NCBI GenBank assembly: GCA_020638465.1
Contig: JACKIM010000001.1
Span: 1,455,501-1,519,500, forward strand
DNA length: 64,000 nt
Direction: 5' to 3'
DNA from: Geminicoccaceae bacterium
Lineage (GTDB): Bacteria; Pseudomonadota; Alphaproteobacteria; Geminicoccales; Geminicoccaceae
Below, one piece after another: positions 1-8,671 of the stretch. Made by a program: the position numbers and the translations under genes. Under the pieces are notes generated by a model. It was not told the DNA's origin, made no database searches, and saw nothing but the letters and a program-made list of their open reading frames with translations. Position 1 is the stretch's first letter, and each line of letters opens with the position of its first letter.

Positions 1-2
1 TG

Positions 3-695
3 CTGTTGCAGGGGGAGGAGCAGAGGCTCGGCGAGGTCATGCGTCTTCTGGGGTTCCTGCCTCTTGCCGGCCGCGAACTCGACGTGGGCAAGCGCAAGAA
101 GAGCATGGCGCTCCCGACCATAGCCCTGTTCGTGTCGGCGATCCTGTTGTCGGGGTTGGGAATATTGCCGTTGGAGATCGCTCTCGGTTCGGCGGTGTTC
201 CTCATGGTGGTCGCGGGTATCATTCCCACCCGCGAGATCTATGACGCGGTGGAGTGGCCCGTGATCCTCCTGCTGGCGTGCATGATCCCCATCGGGGACG
301 CGCTGGAAACCACGGGGCTGGCGACCATGTTCGCCCAACTCATCATCGGCATCGCCCGTGACAACGGTCCGATGATATCGCTGGTCATCCTGTTCTTCAT
401 GACGATGCTGCTCACCGACGTCATCAACAATGCGGCGACCGTGGTCATCATGGCACCGGTGGCGATTGCCGTGGCACAGGCCCAGGAGGCCAATGTCGAC
501 ACCTTCATCATGGCCGTGGCCATCGGCGCATCCTGCGCCTTCCTCACGCCCATCGGCCACCAGAACAATACGCTGGTGATGGGGCCGGGCGGTTACAATT
601 TCGGCGATTATTGGCGCATGGGCCTGCCTTTGCAGGTCGTCCTCGTATTGATCGGTATCCCCTTGCTGCTGTGGATGTGGCCCATCCACGGATAG
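3..695 (+). CDS. DASS/SLC13-type anion permease, C-terminal part (5' end outside window)
   Basis: The reading frame is open to the window edge, so only the last 230 or so residues are present. They form the second membrane half of a divalent anion:sodium symporter-like permease of the inner membrane. Visible family motifs are the NNAATVVIMAP stretch around residue 140 and the C-terminal TPIGHQNN...GPGGY...DYWRMGLP signature, with four to six hydrophobic segments. The segment before the first membrane helix looks like the end of a TrkA-C domain. The next gene encodes a complete paralogue with near-identical motifs, so this is a tandem duplication. The substrate (carboxylate, sulfate or another anion) cannot be read from the sequence. 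Confidence 0.85.
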   Translation: MLQGEEQRLGEVMRLLGFLPLAGRELDVGKRKKSMALPTIALFVSAILLSGLGILPLEIALGSAVFLMVVAGIIPTREIYDAVEWPVILLLACMIPIGDALETTGLATMFAQLIIGIARDNGPMISLVILFFMTMLLTDVINNAATVVIMAPVAIAVAQAQEANVDTFIMAVAIGASCAFLTPIGHQNNTLVMGPGGYNFGDYWRMGLPLQVVLVLIGIPLLLWMWPIHG

Positions 696-726
696 CCGGT
701 TCCTCAGGTAGCGGAAGGCCAAGTTC

Positions 727-2505
727 TTGACGTTCGACCAGGCCACGTTGTTCTCGATCCTCGCGTTTGTTTTCATCTTCCTGCTATGGGGCCGGTGGCG
801 ATACGATATCGTGGCCTTTTCAGCATTGCTGATCGCCCTGCTTGCCGGCGTTGTAACCACGGACGATGCCTTTTCGGGCTTCGGTCATCCGGCCACGGTT
901 ATCATCGCCCTCGTTCTCATCGTCAGCCGCGGCCTTGCCAATTCCGGCGCGATCGAGCTTCTCGCGAGGCTGGTGGTCGACAGTTCGCGTCGTCTTGCCG
1001 CGCATATCGCGATCATGGGCGCGCTGGCTGCCGCACTGTCGGCGATGATGAACAATGTGGCGGCCCTGGCCCTGCTGATGCCTATCGATCTCCAGGCTGC
1101 GAAAAGTGCCAAGCGTAGTCCTTCCCTGTCGCTCATGCCGCTTTCCTTCGCCTCGATCCTGGGCGGTCTGGTTACGCTGATCGGCACGCCGCCCAATATC
1201 GTCATCTCGGCCTTTCGCGAGAAGGCTTTCGGCGAACCGTTCGGCATGTTCTCGTTCACTCCGGTTGGCCTCGTCTGTGCCGTGGTCGGCGTCGGGTTCA
1301 TCGTGGCCGGAGGCTGGCGGCTCATACCGCGTCCCGATGCCGGCGACGTCATCGACGACAGTACCGCACTGGGCGACTACATTGCCGAATTGCGGGTCAA
1401 GGATGGTTCCAGATCGCAGGGACAAAAGCTGATCGACCTGCGAGAGCAGGTCGAGGACGACGGTGTCACCGTCATCGGTCTCGTACGGCGTGGTCAGCGA
1501 CTGCCCGGCTATGGCCTGCAACAGCAGGTCGAGGCCGGCGACCTCATTGTCGTCGAGGCCTCGGCGCAGGCCATTGACGGAGTGGTCGGCAAGCTTGACC
1601 TCGAATACCTGGGCACGGGCAAGGATGATGGCGGTCTGATCGGCACGGGTGATCTGCAACTGGTCGAGGTTGTCGTACAGGAAGGAGCGCTGATCGAGGG
1701 GCGCTCGGCGGTCGGGTTGTCGCTGCTTTCGCGCTTCGGTACCCATCTGCTCGGAATTCGCCGACAGGGGACGCGGTTCCGCGAAAGGGTGCGCCGCCTG
1801 CAGGTCGAGGCAGGAGACGTGCTGCTGTTGCTGGGGCCGGCCGAGCGCCTGCCTGAGACCGTGAACTGGTTGGGCTGCCTGCCTCTGGCGGAGCGAGGGC
1901 TCACCGTGGTGCGCCGCGACAAGGCGTGGCTGGCGGTCGGCATGTTCGCGGCCGCAATCGTCCTGGCCTCGCTGGGAGTAGTCTACCTGGCCGTGGCACT
2001 GGCCTGCGTCGCCGTGCTGATGGTGCTCACCGGTATTCTTCCCGCACGTGAGATCTATGCCAGCGTGGAATGGCCGGTGATCGTATTGCTGGGCTCCATG
2101 ATCCCGATCGGTGCCGCTTTGGAGACCAGTGGCGGTACGGGACTGATCGCCGGCTGGATTCTGGATGTCGCCGAAGGACAGTCGCCGGTGGTGGTCCTTC
2201 TCCTGTTGATGGTGGTCACCATGACGTTGTCGGATGTCATGAACAACACCGCGACCGCTGTCATTGCGGCCCCGATTGCCGTCGACATTGCCGGCCGGCT
2301 GGGTGTGAATGCCGATCCGTTCCTGATGGCCATCGCGGTTGCTGCATCCTGTGCCTTCCTCACGCCCATCGGCCACAAGAACAACATGCTCGTCATGGGG
2401 CCGGGAGGATATCGCTTTGGCGATTACTGGCGCCTGGGGCTGCCCCTCGAACTGTTGATCATCGCCGTCGGTGTACCGATGATCCTGCTGGTATGGCCGC
2501 TTTGA
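727..2505 (+). CDS. SLC13/DASS family permease with central TrkA-C domains
   Basis: A 592-residue inner-membrane transporter. Residues 1-200 are hydrophobic with the MMNNVA and IGTPPNIV motifs of the first repeat. Residues about 205-375 are soluble and look like two consecutive TrkA-C (RCK-C) domains, which usually bind a small ligand and gate transport. Residues about 385-592 form the second membrane repeat with VMNNTATAV and TPIGHKNN...GPGGY. The start is TTG preceded by GGAAGG at a normal distance; no better ATG lies nearby. It begins 31 bases after the stop of its paralogue, so the two are probably co-transcribed. The likely role is sodium-coupled uptake of a dicarboxylate or similar anion feeding the oxidoreductase that follows. 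Confidence 0.9.
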   Translation: MTFDQATLFSILAFVFIFLLWGRWRYDIVAFSALLIALLAGVVTTDDAFSGFGHPATVIIALVLIVSRGLANSGAIELLARLVVDSSRRLAAHIAIMGALAAALSAMMNNVAALALLMPIDLQAAKSAKRSPSLSLMPLSFASILGGLVTLIGTPPNIVISAFREKAFGEPFGMFSFTPVGLVCAVVGVGFIVAGGWRLIPRPDAGDVIDDSTALGDYIAELRVKDGSRSQGQKLIDLREQVEDDGVTVIGLVRRGQRLPGYGLQQQVEAGDLIVVEASAQAIDGVVGKLDLEYLGTGKDDGGLIGTGDLQLVEVVVQEGALIEGRSAVGLSLLSRFGTHLLGIRRQGTRFRERVRRLQVEAGDVLLLLGPAERLPETVNWLGCLPLAERGLTVVRRDKAWLAVGMFAAAIVLASLGVVYLAVALACVAVLMVLTGILPAREIYASVEWPVIVLLGSMIPIGAALETSGGTGLIAGWILDVAEGQSPVVVLLLLMVVTMTLSDVMNNTATAVIAAPIAVDIAGRLGVNADPFLMAIAVAASCAFLTPIGHKNNMLVMGPGGYRFGDYWRLGLPLELLIIAVGVPMILLVWPL

Positions 2506-2533
2506 GCGGAATTCTTCCGGGGAGGAAATGATC

Positions 2534-3883
2534 ATGAACCTGTTTTCCGGGCTTCGGCGACGGGCTGCACAAGGGGAACCCCTGCGACTGGGGATGATCG
2601 GTGCCGGCAAGTTCGGCACCATGTTCCTTGCGCAGGCCACACGCCTGCCCGGCATCCATCTGGTCGCGGTCGCCGATCTGCGGGTCGATGGTGCCCGCTC
2701 CAACATGGTGCTTGCAGGGTGGACCGATGAGCGCATGCAGGCGGTCTCCATCGATGATGCCGCGCAAGGCGGACGGACGCATGTGGGCGATGACTGGCAG
2801 GCGCTGGTCGATCATCCCTCCATCGATATCGTCATCGAGTGCACGGGAAATCCGGTCGCCGCTGTCGATCACATCCTGCGGGCCTTCGCGCAGCACAAGC
2901 ATGTCATCAACGTCACCGTCGAGGCCGACGCCTTCTGCGGTCATGGTCTCGCCCGCAAGGCCGCCGAGGCGGGAGTGGTCTATTCGATGGCCTATGGCGA
3001 CCAGCCCGCGCTGACCTGCGACCTGGTGGACTGGGCGCGAACCTGCGGCTTTCCGGTGGTGGCGGCCGGTCGCGGGCACAAGTGGCTGCCGCATTATCGC
3101 AAGTCGACGCCCGATACGGTATGGGACCATTGGGGGCTCACCCGCGAGCAGGCCGAACGCGGCCGGCTCAATCCCAAGATGTTCAATTCCTTCCTCGACG
3201 GATCCAAGCCCGCCATCGAATCGGCAGCCATCGCCAATGCCTGCGGCCTCGATGCGCCCGAAGGCGGACTGGTCTTCCCGCCCGGCTCGGCCGAGGATAT
3301 CCCGACCTTGATGCGGCCCCGGGACGAGGGGGGCGTGCTCGACCACAAGGGCATGGTCGACGTCATCTCCTGCCTGCGCGAGGATGGTAGCGCGATCGAC
3401 CATGACATCCGTCAGGGCGTGTGGGTGTGTGTCGAGGCCGATACCGACTATCTACGCCATTGCTTCGAGGAATATGGTGTCTTTACGGACCCGTCGGGGA
3501 GGTATTGCTGCAACTACCGGCGGTGGCATCTGATTGGTCTGGAACTGGGCATATCCGTGGCTTCGGTTGGTCTGCAACGGGAACCGACTGGTGTTGCCCG
3601 TGAATTTCGTGCCGATGTGACGGCCATTGCCAAGCGCGACCTGAAACGAGGCGAGATGCTCGACGGCGAGGGAGGGGCTACCATCGCCGGCGGTCTGCGC
3701 CCGGCGAAGATCTCCGTTGGAGGCAACTACCTCCCTTTGGGACTGGCTCACGATGTGCGCCTTCGCCGGGACATTGCCGACGGCGAGCCCGTGCGATGGG
3801 ACGATGTCGATATCGACCGCAGCTCCGCCGCCGCGCGGCTCCGTCTGGCCATGGAGGACGAGTTGCGCGCGACGAGCTGCTGA
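2534..3883 (+). CDS. NAD(P)-dependent oxidoreductase with C-terminal SAF domain
   Basis: A soluble protein of about 449 residues. The N-terminus has a Rossmann fold with GAGKFG near residue 22 and resembles homoserine dehydrogenase and Gfo/Idh-type enzymes; ECTGNP near residue 102 continues that fold. The last 80 or so residues (AIAKRDLKRGEML...) look like an SAF domain, as in sialic acid synthase, altronate dehydratase and FlgA. The family is widespread in proteobacteria but its reaction is not established to my knowledge. GGGGAGGAA lies 8 bases before the ATG at 2534; the ATG at 2528 is only 2 bases from the GGAGG and is less likely. It follows the permeases closely and is presumably in their operon, acting on their substrate. 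Confidence 0.75.
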   Translation: MNLFSGLRRRAAQGEPLRLGMIGAGKFGTMFLAQATRLPGIHLVAVADLRVDGARSNMVLAGWTDERMQAVSIDDAAQGGRTHVGDDWQALVDHPSIDIVIECTGNPVAAVDHILRAFAQHKHVINVTVEADAFCGHGLARKAAEAGVVYSMAYGDQPALTCDLVDWARTCGFPVVAAGRGHKWLPHYRKSTPDTVWDHWGLTREQAERGRLNPKMFNSFLDGSKPAIESAAIANACGLDAPEGGLVFPPGSAEDIPTLMRPRDEGGVLDHKGMVDVISCLREDGSAIDHDIRQGVWVCVEADTDYLRHCFEEYGVFTDPSGRYCCNYRRWHLIGLELGISVASVGLQREPTGVAREFRADVTAIAKRDLKRGEMLDGEGGATIAGGLRPAKISVGGNYLPLGLAHDVRLRRDIADGEPVRWDDVDIDRSSAAARLRLAMEDELRATSC

Positions 3884-3917
3884 CCGGCCATACCACCGGC
3901 CGAAGGGCGCTGCGTGG

Positions 3918-5888
3918 TCAGGTGATGGCCGGGCGCCCGCTGGCGACGGCGCGCAGGCGGATCTCGACGATCATTTCCCGGCCGGTATCGATCATGGCTT
4001 TCCTGTCGTCGCGTTCGAACGCGATGTCGGCATCCACACCGCCAGACTCGCTGAATGCGGCCCGGACCATCCGCGCCAGGGCTGCACGCGCGTGCTCGAC
4101 GGCGACTTCGGCATCGGTCGTCTCGAATCGGTCGTTGCCGATCTGTACCGCATAGCGGTCCTCGGCGACCTGCAGGATGGTCGTCTCCGCATGGCGGATG
4201 ACGTCGCCTGTGACGGCGCCAATGGCGTTGCACACGACGTGGTGCCGGGGAATCGTGAGTGTGGTCGACAGGCGGTCGGTTGCCTGCGGATAGAAGATCG
4301 GCGCCGGGCCACCCACTGCAATCACCGGGAGACCCAGTGTCAGCCGGGTTTCGAACCGGTATTCGCCTTCGGGTTCCGGATCCAGTGCGCGGTCGATCGC
4401 GGGCAGGTCGAGCCAGCGGGGGCTTTCCTCACCGCTGGCCAGATCCATCAGGGCACGTGCCGTGCGCTTGCGGGCGAGATTGAGAACGGCGCGGGCGAAG
4501 TCCTCGCCCGTCTCGCCCAGTGGAGCCTGCCTGCGCCCCTTGCGTCCCTCCAGAGTGGCTCCCAGGGTGGCGGCAGCCCGGCTCCAGGTCCGTTGTGAGC
4601 CAAGCAGATGGGCGGCATCGGATGGCGTGAAACCGGCCAGCAGCACGTGTCCGCGTTCGACCATCCGCTTCAGCGGGATGTGCAGGTGATCGCGGTCGAC
4701 GATCTCCTCCATGCTGCGAGGGCCTGCATCCAGCAGTTCGACGAGCTGTCGCTGGCTTCTGGACAAGGTGCCCGATACGGGGTTCGCCAGCATGGCGAAT
4801 CGGGCATCGAGCGCTCGCGGCAGCGGCCTTTCCGCCTGCTTTTGCATCTCCAGCAAGGTTTCGGGGTATTGCTCCGCGAGCAGGCTCAAGGGCATGTCGC
4901 GTCTCGGACCGAGGGTGAGCTGCCTTTCATCGTCGCGATCCACCGCACTGTCGCCGCCGAGGCCGCTGGTGCGCAACTCGATCGCCTCGACCATGGTACG
5001 AAAGCCGCCGACCATCGCACCGCGCGGGTCGATGCGCGGCCGGCCGTTCTCCAGCAGGGCGATATCGGTCGTCGTGCCGCCGACATCGGCGACAAGGGTA
5101 TCTCCCGCCGATGATCCCGCCAGCCGGGCAGTGCCCACGACGCTCGCTGCGGGGCCGGAGAGAATGGTCTCCACCGGTCTCAGCCGCACGGCGTCGGCAC
5201 GCATGAGCGAACCGTCGCCGCGCACGACCATGAGCGATGCCCGGATGGAGAACTGTTCCAGCAGGCTTTGGGTGGCATCGAGCAGACGAGTGATCTCGGG
5301 GATCAGCCGCGCATTGAGAACGGTGGTGAGCGCCCGTCGCGGTGCGTCGAGCCGGGCACTGAGCTCGTGCCCCATGGTGCAGGGTCTGTCGCAGATCTCC
5401 GCAACGACGGCGGCCAGTGTTCGTTCATGTTCCGGATTGCGCACGGCAAAGCGGCTGGTGATGGCGAATGCGTCGACGCTGCGGGCCATCTCCGCGATGT
5501 GCCTGCGGGCTGCGACCGTGTCGAGCGGCCGCCGTTCGACGCCATGGGCATCGTGACCGCCTTCCAGCAGGGCAACCGGATCGGACCCCAGGGCGGTCGA
5601 GAGGCCGGCCCGGCGGATGAGGTCCGCTTCGAAGCCCGCCAGCAGCAGACCGACACGGCCGCCGCGCCCCTCGACGATGGCATTGGTGGCGAGTGTGGTC
5701 GACAGGCCGACCAGTTCAATCTCGACATCGCGGCCCTGGAGTACGGCGCTCACGGCGTTGCGAATCCCGATGGCGAGGTCGTGGCGGGTCGTGACCGATT
5801 TGCTCGATGCCAGCAATTCGCCCTCGCTCGAGAGAATGACGGCATCCGTGTAGGTTCCGCCTGTGTCGATTCCGAGACGCGCCTTCAC
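3918..5888 (-). CDS. Hydantoinase/oxoprolinase family protein (HyuA-like)
   Basis: A 656-residue cytoplasmic protein of the hydantoinase A/5-oxoprolinase/acetone carboxylase beta superfamily, which uses ATP to open or activate cyclic amides or ketones. The N-terminus GIDTGGTYTDA (residues 6-16) and the central DVGGTTTDIALL are the two ATP-binding phosphate motifs of the actin-like fold. LSGPAASVVG and TSGLGGDS are also typical. I chose the GTG at 5888 because AGGAGG sits just before it and the conserved sequence starts there; an upstream extension to 5999 has no homologous look. No HyuB partner is next to it. It diverges from the MFS gene and overlaps nothing. The substrate is unknown. Confidence 0.8.
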   Translation of the reverse strand: MKARLGIDTGGTYTDAVILSSEGELLASSKSVTTRHDLAIGIRNAVSAVLQGRDVEIELVGLSTTLATNAIVEGRGGRVGLLLAGFEADLIRRAGLSTALGSDPVALLEGGHDAHGVERRPLDTVAARRHIAEMARSVDAFAITSRFAVRNPEHERTLAAVVAEICDRPCTMGHELSARLDAPRRALTTVLNARLIPEITRLLDATQSLLEQFSIRASLMVVRGDGSLMRADAVRLRPVETILSGPAASVVGTARLAGSSAGDTLVADVGGTTTDIALLENGRPRIDPRGAMVGGFRTMVEAIELRTSGLGGDSAVDRDDERQLTLGPRRDMPLSLLAEQYPETLLEMQKQAERPLPRALDARFAMLANPVSGTLSRSQRQLVELLDAGPRSMEEIVDRDHLHIPLKRMVERGHVLLAGFTPSDAAHLLGSQRTWSRAAATLGATLEGRKGRRQAPLGETGEDFARAVLNLARKRTARALMDLASGEESPRWLDLPAIDRALDPEPEGEYRFETRLTLGLPVIAVGGPAPIFYPQATDRLSTTLTIPRHHVVCNAIGAVTGDVIRHAETTILQVAEDRYAVQIGNDRFETTDAEVAVEHARAALARMVRAAFSESGGVDADIAFERDDRKAMIDTGREMIVEIRLRAVASGRPAIT

Positions 5889-6038
5889 ATCGCCTCCTTT
5901 TTCCTCTGGCTGCAACCAACAGGTGGCGATATGAGCGCCGCCATGCTTTTGTCGGCGCGACGCGCATGCCGTTTGCACGCATGTGCCTTTTCCCCGCATC
6001 GACTAGTGTCATGTTTCGTTGCGGACCAAGGACGGCTC

Positions 6039-7286
6039 ATGCTTGTCACCATCAGATCCAACTGGGCGCTACTCGTCGGCATCGGGTTGCTCATGCTCGG
6101 CCATGGGCTGCAGGGCACCCTGCTCGGTGTGCGCGCAGTCATCGAGAACTTCTCGTCGGCGACCACCGGTATCGTCATGTCCGGCTATTCGCTGGGTTTC
6201 CTTGCCAGCGCGGTCATCACCCAGAAGTTGGTTCGTCATGTCGGCCATGTACGGGTGTTCGCGGCACTCGCGTCGGTGGCATCCTCGGCCATCCTCCTGC
6301 ATTCCGTGCAGGCGGAGCCGTTCACCTGGTTCATTCTCCGCTTCATCACCGGGTTTTGCATGAGCGGCGTCTATGTGATCGCCGAAAGCTGGCTCAATGC
6401 CTCGACGGACAATCAGCATCGCGGACAGCTCCTGTCCATCTACATGGTGGTCCAGCTTTCAGCCTGGGCCTGCGGGCAGCTCCTCCTGAACCTCGACGAT
6501 CCGGCCAGCTTCGGCCTGTTCATCATCGTTTCGGTTCTGGTATCGCTTGCGGTCGTTCCCCTGCTGCTGTCGGCGGTGCCGACTCCGGTGGTCTCGGCTC
6601 CAAGCAAGTTCAGCCTCGGAGATCTCTATCACACCTCGCCGCTAGGTTGTATCGGCATGGTCGCCGTGGGCGTCAGTCAGGGCAGCTTCTACAGCATGGC
6701 GGCGGTGTTTGCGCGGAACATCGGCTTCACCGTGGCCGATATTTCCATGATGCTGGCGGTGGCGACGTTTGGCGGAATGCTGCTGCAATGGCCCATCGGC
6801 CAACTCTCCGACAAGCTCGACCGTCGTACCGTGCTGACCGTGGTGACCCTCGTCGCCTCGCTTGCGCTGGCCCTGGCGCTGCTGCTGGGCCTCGATGATC
6901 CGCTATCGCTCTCGGTCGCCTTTTTCGTCTATGGCGGCATGTGCCTGCCCATGTATGCCCTGTGCATCGCGCACACCAACGACTATCTCGACAGCGACCA
7001 GATGATCGGAGCATCCAGCACGCTGGTGTTCGCCAGCGGACTCGGCATGGTGGCGGGTCCGCTGATCGTGGGCCAGTTGATGAGCGTCCTCACGCCGTTC
7101 GCCTTCCTCGCCTTCATCTCGATCGTTCATGGCGCACTCGGGCTGTTCGCCATCTACCGCTCGCGGGTCCGTTCTTCCGTACCCCTGGATGCGCAGGGGC
7201 AGTATGTCTACATCCCGACGGCCGCTCCCACGGTCATGGTCACCTCGATCGCCCAGGAGGAAGCGGCCGAACAACTCGATTCCTGA
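6039..7286 (+). CDS. MFS transporter
   Basis: A 415-residue inner-membrane protein with about twelve hydrophobic segments and the layout of the major facilitator superfamily. The first helix (WALLVGIGLLMLGHG) is followed by GYSLGFLAS and a short basic loop after RHVGHVRVFA, typical of the motif-A region; a second basic loop DKLDRRT follows helix 8. The family resembles YcaD-type carriers (N-terminal HGLQGTLLGVR, AESWLN). The ATG at 6039 has AAGGA about 6 bases upstream; the frame runs further upstream but without homology. It diverges from the hydantoinase gene with about 150 bases between starts, so the two may share regulation. The substrate is not predictable. Confidence 0.85.
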   Translation: MLVTIRSNWALLVGIGLLMLGHGLQGTLLGVRAVIENFSSATTGIVMSGYSLGFLASAVITQKLVRHVGHVRVFAALASVASSAILLHSVQAEPFTWFILRFITGFCMSGVYVIAESWLNASTDNQHRGQLLSIYMVVQLSAWACGQLLLNLDDPASFGLFIIVSVLVSLAVVPLLLSAVPTPVVSAPSKFSLGDLYHTSPLGCIGMVAVGVSQGSFYSMAAVFARNIGFTVADISMMLAVATFGGMLLQWPIGQLSDKLDRRTVLTVVTLVASLALALALLLGLDDPLSLSVAFFVYGGMCLPMYALCIAHTNDYLDSDQMIGASSTLVFASGLGMVAGPLIVGQLMSVLTPFAFLAFISIVHGALGLFAIYRSRVRSSVPLDAQGQYVYIPTAAPTVMVTSIAQEEAAEQLDS

Positions 7287-7312
7287 TGGAGGCGACCGGG
7301 GAGGGCGGCAGG

Positions 7313-8542
7313 TCAGGCGGCGCTGGCCGTAGTTCCCTTCGCCGCAATCCGCTCGATGAGACCGGCGAGACGGCGGATGCCTTCCTCGATGAGCGGAGCA
7401 TCGTTCATCGAGAAATTGAGGCGGATGGTCGATGCACCCGAGCCGTCGGCGAAGAACGCCTTGCCCGGGACGAACGCCACACGTTCCTCCGCCAGCGAGC
7501 GTTGCAGCAGGGCTGCCCCGTCGATATCCGCCTGCATGTCCAGCCAGACGAACATGCCGCCTTCGGGCCGGGTCCAGCGCACGCTCTCAGGCATGTGCCG
7601 CTCCAGCGCGTCGAGCATAGCGTCGCGCCGCTGACGATAGACCTCGGTATTGCGGGCGGCCTGGGTGTCGAAACACCGGCGAGCCAGCTGCTCGATGATC
7701 ATCTGGTTCAGGGGCGGGCTGTGAAGGTCGCTCGCCTGCTTGGCAAGGACCAGCTTCTGCACCAGCCGCGCCGAGGCACAGATCCAGCCCACCCGCAGGC
7801 CGGGTGAAAGGGTCTTGGAAAACGTGCCGCAGTAGGCGGTGATCGTGTTGTCGATCCCGCCTGCTGCGGCACAGTCTATGGCTAGGCACGAGGGGACGCT
7901 CTCGCCCTCGAAGCGCAGCGCACGATAGGCTGCGTCCTCGATCAGCGGTACGCCCGTTCGCCGCAGTCGTTCGACCAGCGCCTTGCGCGCCTCGAATGAC
8001 AGTGTTTCTCCCGTGGGATTGGCAAAGTCGGGGACCAGATAGGCCACCGTCAGCCCATCGTCGAGGCCATCCGGGTTGTCCGGATCCAGAACGGAATAGG
8101 TGGGCTCATAGGCGTTGAACGCCTGTAGCGCACCCAGATAGGTCGGGGCGGTGACAGCGATCCGGTCGCCGGGATCGACCAGCAGCTTGGCCAGCAGGTC
8201 GAGGCCCTGCTGCGAGCCGGTGGTGAGCAGGATATTGTCGGTGGTGCATGCGACACCTTCGCGCGCCATGTACTCGACCAGCCACTGGCGCAGCGGCATG
8301 TAGCCCTCGCTCGGCGCATATTGCAGCGCCTGGATACCGCTCCGGCGATCGGAGAGCAGGCTGGCGGCGATCTCACATGCCTCGTCGAGCGGGAACAACT
8401 CGCCTTCGGGAATGCCACCGGCAAAGGAAATCACGTCGGGCTGGTCGAGCAGTTTCAGCAACTCGCGGATCTCGGAAGCCTGCATGCGGCTGGTCCGCCC
8501 GGCCAGGGCTTGCAACCAGGAATTGTCAGGCTCGATGGTCAT
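7313..8542 (-). CDS. PLP-dependent aminotransferase (class I/II, LysN/MocR-domain type)
   Basis: A 409-residue fold-type I aminotransferase without the HTH domain of MocR regulators. FAGGIPEGELFP near the start, QYAPSEGYMPLRQW, TGSQQGLDLLAKLL, PDFANPTG and YCGTFSKTLSPGLRVGW with the PLP-binding lysine near residue 240 are all present, as in 2-aminoadipate and branched/aromatic aminotransferases. GGGGAG lies 7 bases before the ATG. A small hairpin (CCCTCA/TGAGGG, 8564-8578) sits in its leader. It is the last gene of the leftward group with MFS, hydroxyacid dehydrogenase, AhpD-like and RidA genes, which fits amino-acid or keto-acid catabolism; RidA would clear imine intermediates from such an enzyme. 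Confidence 0.87.
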   Translation of the reverse strand: MTIEPDNSWLQALAGRTSRMQASEIRELLKLLDQPDVISFAGGIPEGELFPLDEACEIAASLLSDRRSGIQALQYAPSEGYMPLRQWLVEYMAREGVACTTDNILLTTGSQQGLDLLAKLLVDPGDRIAVTAPTYLGALQAFNAYEPTYSVLDPDNPDGLDDGLTVAYLVPDFANPTGETLSFEARKALVERLRRTGVPLIEDAAYRALRFEGESVPSCLAIDCAAAGGIDNTITAYCGTFSKTLSPGLRVGWICASARLVQKLVLAKQASDLHSPPLNQMIIEQLARRCFDTQAARNTEVYRQRRDAMLDALERHMPESVRWTRPEGGMFVWLDMQADIDGAALLQRSLAEERVAFVPGKAFFADGSGASTIRLNFSMNDAPLIEEGIRRLAGLIERIAAKGTTASAA

Positions 8543-8671
8543 GAATAATCTCCCCGGATAGGTCCCTCAGCCTGAGGGGTACGCATGATCCCGGCAGACC
8601 CAGGTCGTCGTCAACCGGAACATTGTGACCCGGACAAAATGGTGTGTTCATCCGTCTTCGTCGATATTCCC

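Noticed and set aside
820..2751. 643-codon open frame on the minus strand opposite the permease gene
   Set aside because: It is antisense to a gene with clear SLC13 motifs, is rich in Arg, Gln, His and Asp, and has no recognisable domain; typical of GC-rich shadow frames.
3717..4598. 293-codon plus-strand frame over the hydantoinase gene
   Set aside because: The minus strand carries an unmistakable HyuA-like protein; this frame has no motifs.
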